DNA of 6,772 bases from Methylovirgula sp. (GTDB lineage Bacteria; Pseudomonadota; Alphaproteobacteria; Rhizobiales; Beijerinckiaceae). The number at the start of each line of letters is the position of its first letter. The first letter of the stretch is position 1. The notes below the pieces were generated by a model, which worked only from the letters and a program-made list of their open reading frames with translations, was not told the DNA's origin and did no database searches. The position numbers were made by a program, and so were the translations under genes. The DNA is taken from NCBI GenBank assembly GCA_030044485.1, contig JASHVQ010000102.1, positions 1 through 6,772 on the forward strand, in the 5' to 3' direction. Of this stretch, positions 1 through 6,030 are shown piece after piece.

Positions 1-21
1 TATCGCGTGGGGGCGCGTTGA
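1..21 (+). CDS. 3' end of an upstream gene, probably an efflux-pump subunit (partial)
   Basis: Reading from base 1, the frame gives Tyr-Arg-Val-Gly-Ala-Arg and then TGA at 19-21. The A of this stop is the A of the ATG at 21-23, so stop and start overlap as TGATG, a common sign of translational coupling between operon genes. Only six residues are visible, so the product cannot be identified from sequence. The inference that it is an inner-membrane transporter or membrane-fusion subunit rests only on the next gene being an outer-membrane efflux channel, which usually follows such genes. Another frame is also open through the edge, so this call is tentative. Confidence 0.45.
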   Translation, partial: YRVGAR

Positions 22-1565
22 TGTTGACCGCTGTGCGTGTGATTTCCGGCCTGGGGCTCGCCACGCTCCTTGCGGCCTGCGCGGTGGGGCCGGATTTCGC
101 GCCGCCCAATCCGGGCCTCCCGCAACATTGGTTCTTCGGCGTGCCGAACCCGGCGCATGTCGAACCTTCCGTCGAGCCGCCCGATCCGGACTGGTGGGCG
201 CTGTTCAAAGACCGCGAGCTTACCGCGCTCGAGCAGCGCGTCGCCTTCGCCAATCTCGACGTCAAGACGGCGTTGATGCGCTTCGCGGAAAGCCGCTACC
301 AGCGCGGCGTGACCGCCTCGGCGCTCTTTCCCAACCTCAACACCAACGGCTCCTACGAAAGGGAGAAGGCGAGCGCCAACGGCTTGCTCGGGCTCTTCGG
401 CCAGCAGACGCCCGGCTCGGAAGCGAGCGGCGCATTCGGCTCGGGCGCGGGCGGCGCGCCGACCAGCCTCATCTCGCTTCTCTCGAGCCCCTTCAGTCTT
501 TGGCAGCAGGGTTTCGACGCGTCTTGGGAACTCGACATTTGGGGCAAGGTCAGGCGGCAGGTCGAGGCCGCCGATGCGCAAATCGATCTTTCCGCCGATC
601 AAACGCGCGACATTCTCGTCTCGAGCCTCGCGGAATTGGCGCGCGACTACATGCAGCTGCGCGGCGTGCAGGCGCAAATCAAGATCGCGCGCGACAATCT
701 TGCGACGGCGAGCGACATTCTCGCCCTCACCAAGGCCCGCGAGCAACATGGTTTGACGACCGGCCTCGATGTCGAAGACGCCGCCGCCGAAGTCGATTCG
801 ATCAGCGCGACCTTGCCGGATCTTGCGCGGCAGGAATCGGATGCGATCAACGCCATCAGCCTGCTGCTCGACGAACCGCCCGGCGCGCTTGCCGTCGAGC
901 TCGCCGCGCCGCGCGCGATTCCCTTGCAGACGCCGCGTCTGCCGGTCGGCATCCCGGCGGAATTGGCGCGCCGGCGTCCGGATATTCGCGAGGCCGAGGC
1001 GCAATTACACGCGGCCACCGCCAATATCGGTGTCGCGGTCGGCGACTTTTATCCGAGCGTGACGCTCAACGGCAGCGTCGGATTTCAGGCGCTCGATCTG
1101 ACCAACCTCTGGAAGGGCAGCTCGCTGCAATACGCGCTGGGACCGAACGTCACTCTGCCGATCTTCGAAGGCGGGCGGCTGAAGTCGACGCTTGAACTGC
1201 GCGACGCCCAACAACAAGAGGCGGCCATCTTCTATCACGAGACGGTGCTCAAAGCCTGGCATGACGTCGTCAATGCGCTCGTCGCCTACCGTACCGAACA
1301 GCAGCGCCGCGGGCGTCTGGCGTCGCAGGTGGACCACGCCCGCACCGCGCTCGATCTCGCCCGCGCCCGCTACAGTGACGGCGTCGCACAGTTCATCACC
1401 GTGCTCGATGCGCAACGCACCTTGCTGTCGGCGCAGCAGGACCTGGCAACAGGCCAGACAAATGTCGCCATTGACATTGTCGCGCTCTACAAGGCGCTCG
1501 GCGGCGGATGGGAGACGACGTTGCCGGTCGAACCGACGCCTCCGATCAGCCTCGAAGTTCCTTAA
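21..1565 (+). CDS. NodT-family outer-membrane efflux lipoprotein (TolC-like channel of a tripartite pump)
   Basis: A 514-residue outer-membrane factor that would form the trimeric exit duct of an RND- or MFS-type efflux pump. The N-terminus is a lipoprotein signal: a hydrophobic stretch from about residue 7 to 19, then the lipobox Leu-Ala-Ala-Cys with Cys20 as the lipidation site, followed by the family-typical VGPDF. Ala at +2 fits outer-membrane sorting. Two outer-membrane-efflux repeats follow. Family hallmarks are FDASWELDIWGKVRR (165-179), ELARRRPDIREAEAQL starting at residue 314, GDFYPSVTLNGSVGF, and a closing ALYKALGGGW. A Gly/Ala/Ser-rich stretch at about 118-160 looks longer than usual. 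ATG at 21 is preferred to the TTG at 18 because it overlaps the upstream TGA and has a G-rich sequence (7-13) at suitable spacing. The family is clear; the exported substrate cannot be told. Confidence 0.93.
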   Translation: MLTAVRVISGLGLATLLAACAVGPDFAPPNPGLPQHWFFGVPNPAHVEPSVEPPDPDWWALFKDRELTALEQRVAFANLDVKTALMRFAESRYQRGVTASALFPNLNTNGSYEREKASANGLLGLFGQQTPGSEASGAFGSGAGGAPTSLISLLSSPFSLWQQGFDASWELDIWGKVRRQVEAADAQIDLSADQTRDILVSSLAELARDYMQLRGVQAQIKIARDNLATASDILALTKAREQHGLTTGLDVEDAAAEVDSISATLPDLARQESDAINAISLLLDEPPGALAVELAAPRAIPLQTPRLPVGIPAELARRRPDIREAEAQLHAATANIGVAVGDFYPSVTLNGSVGFQALDLTNLWKGSSLQYALGPNVTLPIFEGGRLKSTLELRDAQQQEAAIFYHETVLKAWHDVVNALVAYRTEQQRRGRLASQVDHARTALDLARARYSDGVAQFITVLDAQRTLLSAQQDLATGQTNVAIDIVALYKALGGGWETTLPVEPTPPISLEVP

Positions 1566-1663
1566 GGGCAGCGCCAGGCTCGTTCAAATGCCGCGGCGGG
1601 CGATCACGCTTTTGTAACGACAAATCCAAAGTACCTAAACAACTTAAGCTAGTTTTATCCATT

Positions 1664-1703
1664 TGGCCTTGTGCTGGTTCGCTCGGCGTAACCTACAAGG
1701 CCA
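1664..1703 (+). promoter_or_regulatory. 5'-UTR hairpin sequestering the Shine-Dalgarno of the c-di-GMP gene
   Basis: TGGCCTTGT (1664-1672) pairs perfectly with ACAAGGCCA (1695-1703), giving 9 base pairs. In RNA, G1673 and U1694 could add a wobble pair. The loop can fold further: GGTT (1676-1679) with AACC (1690-1693), and CGC (1680-1682) with GCG (1686-1688) around a TCG triloop. The 3' arm contains AAGG (1697-1700), the only good ribosome binding site for the ATG at 1708, seven bases away. The structure would therefore mask the site. No U-tract follows, so it is not an intrinsic terminator. The upstream gap 1566-1663 is AT-richer than its surroundings and should hold a promoter, but I see only a weak candidate (TTGTAA at 1612, TAAACA at 1636). 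The pairing is visible in the sequence; a regulatory role is inference. Confidence 0.5.
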
Positions 1704-1707
1704 CCCC

Positions 1708-3861
1708 ATGTTCACGAAGATGACGGTGAGCTTCCGTCTGTTCGTGTACTTTTCCATCGGCGCGGCGCTGCTTTTGATGCTCGCCGCGTTTTCGATCGTC
1801 GAATTGCGGTCAATCAATGCGATCGCCGCCAAGGAGCAGAGAGCGGCGACGCGCGGCCGCCTGGCCGGCGAACTCGCCAACGCGATTTCCGAATTCCGCG
1901 TGCGCGAGGCCACGGACCTTCTGGCGAAAGATCCGAACAGCATCGCGAAAGTGCAGGCCGACATGGCGGCGCGCATCGACGCCAATGAAGACCTCCGCTC
2001 GGATTACCGGCCGCTGATCGGTTCCGATACGGAACGGCATTTGTTCGATACGCTCGGCCAGACTTGGAAATCCTATGCCGCGCGCCACGCCGACTTCCTC
2101 GCCCTGGCGCGCAGCGACAAGCCGGCCGCTGCCGACTTTTACCTCGGGCCCTTGAACGAAGATTATCGTGCCACCGACGCTGCCGCCGACGCGCTCGGCC
2201 GCTACAGCATCGAGAATACGCAAGCCGAACGCGAAAGAGCCCAGCACATCACCGACGCCGCGCTGCGCATTCTCACAGCGATTTCCCTCGTCACGGTCAT
2301 CATGGCGGGGATCTTGCTGCTCCTGATCCGCAGCCAGGTCGGTCGCCCGCTCACGGCGATCACCCATGCTCTTTCAACCGTCGCGTCCGGAAATTTCAGC
2401 GTCGAGGTGCCGGGTCACGAGCGCCACGACGAGATCGGGACGCTGGCGCGGGCGCTCGAAGTCTTTCTGCGCACCGCGCAGCAGTTGGACCAAGCGCATC
2501 GCGACGCGGAAGAAGCGCACCGGCAAATGCAAACCTTGGCGCGTCACGACGTTCTGACCGGATTGCCTAACCGGCGCATGCTCTGGGAGGAAATGCGCAA
2601 GTCTCTGGCGCGCGTCAGCCGCAGCGGCGGTATGTGCGCCATCATGGTCATAGACCTCGATCGGTTCAAACCCGTCAACGACGTCTACGGGCACGTCACC
2701 GGCGACAGCGTGCTTTTCGAGGTCGCCAAGCGACTGAACGAGGTTTTGCGCAAGGGCGATACGCTCGCCAGGCTCGGCGGCGACGAATTCGCCGTCGTCG
2801 CCGAATTCGCCGTCGACACCGACGGCCCGATGCGCCTCGCCACGCGCTTGATCAGAGCGGCGAGCGAATCGGTCAGCGTCGAGGGCGCGAGCATCGACGT
2901 CGGCGCGACCATCGGCGTCGCGCTTGCGCCGGCCGACGGCATGGATCCCGATTCATTGCTGCGCGCCGCCGACATCGCCATGTACCGCGGCAAGCGCGAA
3001 GGACGCGGGTGCTTCCGCTTCTTCGAGGAAAGCATGGAATTGGAGCTGCGCTCGCGCGTGAACCTCGAAAGCGAGCTGCGTGCCGGGATCGCGGCGGGCG
3101 AGATCGTGCCTTACTATCAGCCGATCGTGAGCCTCGCGGATCAAAGCCTGCTCGGCTTTGAAATCCTGGCGCGTTGGCAGCATCCGCAAAAGGGCGAGCT
3201 GTTGCCGTCGATCTTCATTCCTATCGCCGAAGAGACGGGCATGATGCCCGAACTCACCTACAGGATTTTGCGCATCGCGTGCCGGGATGCGCGCTATTGG
3301 CCGGCCTACCTGACGCTGTCGCTCAACATTTCGCCGAGTCAGTTGAAGGATACGCAGTTCGCGGTTCATCTCCTGTCCATATTGGTCGAAGAGGGATTTC
3401 CGCCGGAACGTCTCGAGGTCGAGATGACCGAGGATGCGCTCGTCGCCGATCTCGATCAGGCGCGGGCGATTCTCAAGTCGCTGCAAAACATCGGCATCCA
3501 TATCGCGCTCGACGATTTCGGAACCGGCTATTCGTCTCTCTATCATCTGCGCGAACTGCACTTCGACAGGATCAAGATCGATCGCTCGTTCATTCAATCG
3601 ATCTTCGAAAATCGCGAGAATGCCGAAATCGTCGGTGCCATCATCGGGATCGGCAAGAGCCTCGGCCTTCCGACCACCGCCGAAGGCATCGAAGACCTTC
3701 AGCATATGCGCAAGCTGGCCGAACTCGGCTGCGAGAACGGCCAGGGTTTTTATTTCGGCCGGCCGATGGGCGTCGCCGAAGCGGCGAAAATGGTCAAAGC
3801 GGCGCGCCGCTCCGAGCCGGGCGCGGCGAATGCGAAAGGCCTCCGCGCCACCGCCAGCTAA
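1708..3861 (+). CDS. Membrane-bound HAMP-GGDEF-EAL protein (c-di-GMP synthase/phosphodiesterase)
   Basis: A 717-residue enzyme of cyclic-di-GMP turnover at the inner membrane. Two transmembrane helices (about 9-31 and 186-207) flank a roughly 150-residue, mostly helical periplasmic sensor of unknown ligand. A HAMP linker follows (about 208-262, with HDEIG at 240-244), then a predicted coiled segment. The GGDEF domain begins near HDVLTGLPNRR (280-290); it has an intact GGDEF (357-361) and an RKGD inhibitory-site motif (348-351) at the canonical five-residue spacing. The EAL domain (about 453-700) reads EIL at 485-487 instead of EAL. It keeps Gln471, Asn540, Glu572 (EMTE), Asp602-Asp603 (DDFGTG), Lys623, Asp625, Glu659 and Gln679. 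Both activities are therefore plausible. ATG at 1708 is chosen over an in-frame TTG at 1663 because AAGG sits seven bases upstream. The gene ends 16 bases from a converging gene. Confidence 0.95.
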   Translation: MFTKMTVSFRLFVYFSIGAALLLMLAAFSIVELRSINAIAAKEQRAATRGRLAGELANAISEFRVREATDLLAKDPNSIAKVQADMAARIDANEDLRSDYRPLIGSDTERHLFDTLGQTWKSYAARHADFLALARSDKPAAADFYLGPLNEDYRATDAAADALGRYSIENTQAERERAQHITDAALRILTAISLVTVIMAGILLLLIRSQVGRPLTAITHALSTVASGNFSVEVPGHERHDEIGTLARALEVFLRTAQQLDQAHRDAEEAHRQMQTLARHDVLTGLPNRRMLWEEMRKSLARVSRSGGMCAIMVIDLDRFKPVNDVYGHVTGDSVLFEVAKRLNEVLRKGDTLARLGGDEFAVVAEFAVDTDGPMRLATRLIRAASESVSVEGASIDVGATIGVALAPADGMDPDSLLRAADIAMYRGKREGRGCFRFFEESMELELRSRVNLESELRAGIAAGEIVPYYQPIVSLADQSLLGFEILARWQHPQKGELLPSIFIPIAEETGMMPELTYRILRIACRDARYWPAYLTLSLNISPSQLKDTQFAVHLLSILVEEGFPPERLEVEMTEDALVADLDQARAILKSLQNIGIHIALDDFGTGYSSLYHLRELHFDRIKIDRSFIQSIFENRENAEIVGAIIGIGKSLGLPTTAEGIEDLQHMRKLAELGCENGQGFYFGRPMGVAEAAKMVKAARRSEPGAANAKGLRATAS

Positions 3862-3877
3862 CGCGCCTGCCGATAGC

Positions 3878-4159
3878 CTATTCGAAAGCCACCGTCAGGC
3901 CGCGCTTGTCGCATTCGGCGCCGATAGCCGAGGCGATTTTCTGCAAATCCTCGACGCCGATCTCGCTGTCCTCGTGGGGCGGATCCCAGTTTAGGATTTC
4001 ATCGAGCCGCACGACGAAATCGGCGGGTTCCGCCGCGCCGGGAAAATCCGCGGATGGAAAGATCGTCAGCGACTTCGGCCCATACGTGACGCGAAAGGCG
4101 CCCTCGGTCAGTTCGACCGTCAAACGCGGCCGGCCGCGACCGGCGCCTTGGCTACTCAT
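3878..4159 (-). CDS. Small conserved-looking 93-residue protein, function unknown (possibly Imm74-like)
   Basis: A small soluble protein with no signal peptide or membrane segment. The N-terminal half looks like beta strands (LTVELTEGAFRVTYGPKSLTIF, about 13-34); then come ADFVVRLDEILNWDPPHED (46-64) and a C-terminal helix-strand unit ending in GLTVAFE. The DFVV and WDPPHED motifs remind me of small alphaproteobacterial proteins sometimes annotated as Imm74-type immunity proteins. That is memory of a pattern, not a search result, and no partner toxin is visible here. The start lies 18 bases after the mutY stop on the same strand, so the two are probably co-transcribed. No convincing Shine-Dalgarno precedes it. 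Protein-like composition, unlike the Arg-rich shadow frames across the same bases, supports a real gene. Confidence 0.72.
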   Translation of the reverse strand: MSSQGAGRGRPRLTVELTEGAFRVTYGPKSLTIFPSADFPGAAEPADFVVRLDEILNWDPPHEDSEIGVEDLQKIASAIGAECDKRGLTVAFE

Positions 4160-4177
4160 GGGACGATTCGCGCATCT

Positions 4178-5278
4178 TCACCAGCCGCTGCTCGTGACCG
4201 CCGCAACGACCTTGCGCATGAGGCTCGGCAAAGCCTCGGCGTCGAGATCCGCGGCCTTCACCCAACGGCACCCGAGCGGAGCCTCGGTCTGCTGCGCCAC
4301 GTCGGCGAGAAAAACGTCCAGCGACAACGAAAAATGGGTGAAGACATGCGCCACGGGCGTTGTCAGGCGCCGATAATCGGCCATAAGCGGCGCGTCGCGC
4401 AAGGCTCTTTCGCGATCGTAGGCCTCCTCACGCGACAGCGTCGTCGGAAATTCCGCCATGCCCCCCAGCAGGCCGAGCGGCGGCCTTGTGCGCAGCAGGA
4501 GGGCGTCGCCGCGGCGCAGGACGAAAGCTATGCCGCGCCGCCGCGGCCGTTGAACCTTGGGCGCCCGGCGCGGCCAAGTCTCGGGCGTGCCAAGCGCCGC
4601 CGCGCGGCAGAAGCCGTGCAGCGGGCATGAGGCGCACTTCGGGCGTCGCGGCGTGCACAAAGTCGCGCCCAGATCCATCAGACTTTGGGCAAAATCGCCG
4701 GGCCGCTCGGCCGGAACGAGCTGCGCCGCCTTGTCTTTCAGCAGAGGCCTGGCCGCGGGCAGCGGCGCGTCGATCGCATAGAGCCGCGCCATGAGTCTTT
4801 CGACATTGCCATCGACGGCGGCGGTCTTATGCCCAAAGGCGATGGCGGCGATCGCCGCGGCAGTGTAGGGCCCGATTCCCGGCAGGGCGCGCAACGCCGT
4901 CTCGCTGCGCGGAAACGCGCCGCCATACTCAGCGACAATCTTTTGCGCGCACGCGTGAAGGCGGCGCGCCCGCGAATAATATCCAAGCCCGGCCCATTGC
5001 CGCATGACCGCTTCGCGCGGCGCCTTGGCGAGCGCCGCGACATTCGGCCAAAGGCGCAGGAATGTTTCGAAATAGGGTTTGACCGCCTTGACCGTCGTTT
5101 GCTGCAGCATGATCTCGGAAAGCCAGACGACGTAGGGGTCGGGCCGCCGGCCGGGCTCGGCACGCCAGGGCAAGACACGGCGCTGGCGGTCGTACCAGGC
5201 CAGCAACGCCGCGATTATTTCGGCGCGCTTTTCAGAGGCGGGCTGCTGCGCCAGTCGCGCACGGGAACGCTTCGGCAT
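4178..5278 (-). CDS. mutY: A/G-specific adenine DNA glycosylase MutY
   Basis: A 366-residue base-excision repair enzyme that removes adenine mispaired with 8-oxoguanine, as part of the GO system. The catalytic domain has LPWR (36-39), SEIMLQQTT with catalytic Glu55, LGYYSRARRLH (98-108), the helix-hairpin-helix LPGIGPYTAAAIAAIAFG (132-149) with Tyr138 in the active-site position, and AVDGNV with catalytic Asp156. The [4Fe-4S] cluster ligands are Cys208, Cys215, Cys218 and Cys224, spaced C-X6-C-X2-C-X5-C. The C-terminal NUDIX-like domain (about 245-365) that reads 8-oxoguanine carries the THFSL loop (314-318). The N-terminus is somewhat longer than in E. coli MutY, but no better start exists before the LAWYDRQRRVLPWR block, and no strong Shine-Dalgarno is seen. 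It is divergent from the DUF721 gene and followed by the 93-residue gene. Confidence 0.97.
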   Translation of the reverse strand: MPKRSRARLAQQPASEKRAEIIAALLAWYDRQRRVLPWRAEPGRRPDPYVVWLSEIMLQQTTVKAVKPYFETFLRLWPNVAALAKAPREAVMRQWAGLGYYSRARRLHACAQKIVAEYGGAFPRSETALRALPGIGPYTAAAIAAIAFGHKTAAVDGNVERLMARLYAIDAPLPAARPLLKDKAAQLVPAERPGDFAQSLMDLGATLCTPRRPKCASCPLHGFCRAAALGTPETWPRRAPKVQRPRRRGIAFVLRRGDALLLRTRPPLGLLGGMAEFPTTLSREEAYDRERALRDAPLMADYRRLTTPVAHVFTHFSLSLDVFLADVAQQTEAPLGCRWVKAADLDAEALPSLMRKVVAAVTSSGW

Positions 5279-5366
5279 TTGCGCGGTTTAGCCGCTTCTC
5301 GAACTCCGGGATACTGCCCTCGAGACGATGCAAGGCGATGCGCACAGGCCAGGAGCATCGCCCGCT

Positions 5367-5395
5367 TTGAACGGGCACAACCTGCCGCGTATAAG
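5367..5395 (+). promoter_or_regulatory. Sigma70-type promoter for the DUF721/DciA gene, probably leaderless
   Basis: TTGAAC (5367-5372) and TATAAG (5390-5395) are separated by exactly 17 bases. They match the housekeeping consensus at four of six and five of six positions. The ATG begins at 5401, only five bases after the -10 box, so transcription would start at or within a base or two of the start codon's A. The only Shine-Dalgarno-like bases, AAGGG (5393-5397), overlap the -10 and are too close to the ATG. A five-base inverted repeat (GCCCG 5360-5364, CGGGC 5372-5376) overlaps the -35 box and could be an operator, though this is weak. Confidence 0.5.
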
Positions 5396-5400
5396 GGTGC

Positions 5401-5901
5401 ATGTCCAAGCCCGCCCCCTGGTCGCGTCCCCTTGCCGATCTCATCGGAACGGCGATCGACCCGGTTCTTGCCCGGCAGGGGTTCGGCGCCGCGGATATCG
5501 TGCTCTATTGGGAAGAGATCGTCGGCGCACGGCTTGCCGCGATGTCGGAACCTTTGGGCCTGCGTTGGCCGCCGCGCCGCTCAGGGCAGCGCGACGCCTT
5601 GCCAGCCACGCTCGTCGTGCGCGTGGAAAGCGGTTTCGCGCTCGAATTGCAGCATGTCTCGGGCCTGGTGATCGAACGGGTCAACACGCATCTGGGCTTC
5701 TCCTGCGTGGGGAGGATCGCCCTCAAGCAAGGCCCGCTCGAGCGCCGCCAGGACGAGAGGGGCGCCCGTCCCGCACCCTCGCCCAGGGCGATCGCCGCGG
5801 CACAAGAAGCTGTGGCCGGCATAGACGAAGAGGGCTTGCGGCAGGCGCTGGGCCGCCTCGGCGCGCGCATTTTCGATGCCGCTCGCAAAAGCGTCGCATG
5901 A
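5401..5901 (+). CDS. dciA: DUF721 / DciA-family protein (replicative helicase loader type)
   Basis: A 166-residue cytosolic protein of the DUF721 family. DciA, the best-studied member, binds and helps load the replicative helicase DnaB in bacteria lacking DnaC. Visible family features are an N-terminal helical part (LADLIGTAIDPVLARQGFG, 11-29), the core WEEIVGARLA (37-46), a strand LVVRVESGFALELQH (71-85), and VIERVNTHLGFSCVGRIAL (90-108). A basic, Pro-rich linker and a helical tail (about 129-166) follow. The charged tail extends beyond the minimal domain, as in many alphaproteobacterial members. ATG at 5401 is the only start that keeps the conserved N-terminus, and it sits right behind a promoter-like sequence. 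It is divergent from mutY and precedes a dsbA-like gene, an order I recall in Rhizobiales. The family call is firm; the loader role is inferred from the family. Confidence 0.85.
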   Translation: MSKPAPWSRPLADLIGTAIDPVLARQGFGAADIVLYWEEIVGARLAAMSEPLGLRWPPRRSGQRDALPATLVVRVESGFALELQHVSGLVIERVNTHLGFSCVGRIALKQGPLERRQDERGARPAPSPRAIAAAQEAVAGIDEEGLRQALGRLGARIFDAARKSVA

Positions 5902-6030
5902 GCCGGTGCTGGCTTTCGCACCGCAGGCGCGTTACGGAGTTTTAATACCGGGCGGTGCATGCCCGGCCTGCACAAGCCGCCCGAATTCGTCCATACTGCC
6001 GGCCCGCCCAGTCACGTCACGGAAAAGCTC
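5902..6030 (+). other. 129-base gap upstream of the dsbA-like gene
   Basis: This gap holds a six-base inverted repeat (CCGGGC 5948-5953 and GCCCGG 5961-5966, with a seven-base spacer) preceded by TTTTAATA. TTTAAT (5941-5946) could be a -10 box, but no acceptable -35 lies upstream. No U-tract flanks the repeat on either strand, so it is not a convincing terminator. An in-frame ATG at 5959 would extend the next gene into this gap, but the added residues do not look like part of a signal peptide. Confidence 0.3.
6021..6027 (+). promoter_or_regulatory. Ribosome binding site deciding the dsbA-like start
   Basis: GGAAAAG lies just upstream of the ATG at 6031, its GGAA core six bases away. The other candidate ATGs at 5959 and 6052 have no comparable sequence, so 6031 is the best-supported start. 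Confidence 0.55.

Noticed and set aside
128..1195. 355-codon plus-strand frame inside the efflux lipoprotein gene
   Set aside because: Arg/Ala-rich shadow of the real gene in another frame, with no recognisable motif; typical of GC-rich coding DNA.
1599..1616. Possible terminator after the efflux gene (GCG/CGC stem followed by TTTT)
   Set aside because: Only a three-base stem; too weak to call an intrinsic terminator.
1663..1707. Upstream TTG start for the GGDEF-EAL gene
   Set aside because: The added 15 residues resemble no signal or domain, the TTG lacks a good ribosome site, and the ATG at 1708 has AAGG at proper spacing.
2784..2815. 14-base direct repeat at an 18-base interval (2784-2797 and 2802-2815) just after the GGDEF motif
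   Set aside because: It encodes EFAV twice, but the segment aligns in length with what I recall of related GGDEF proteins, so recent duplication is unlikely and the repeat is probably coincidental codon use.
2953..3705. 250-codon minus-strand frame antisense to the GGDEF-EAL gene
   Set aside because: Lies entirely opposite a gene with clear catalytic motifs; composition mirrors the sense codons and no family is recognised.
3174..4376. 400-codon plus-strand frame running through the EAL domain end, the 93-residue gene and the end of mutY
   Set aside because: Crosses three real genes, is strongly Arg-rich and has no domain signature. It is an artefact of GC-rich codon use.
4685..5671. 328-codon plus-strand frame antisense to mutY
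   Set aside because: Overlaps both a firm mutY and the DUF721 start; no motifs and no promoter or ribosome site.
5948..5966. CCGGGC/GCCCGG inverted repeat as a terminator of the DUF721 transcript
   Set aside because: No T-run follows on the plus strand and the stem is short, so it is noted only as an unexplained repeat in the gap.
5959..6030. Upstream ATG extending the DsbA-like protein by 24 residues
   Set aside because: The extension is Pro/His-rich, would sit in front of a normal signal peptide, and has no Shine-Dalgarno, while the ATG at 6031 does.
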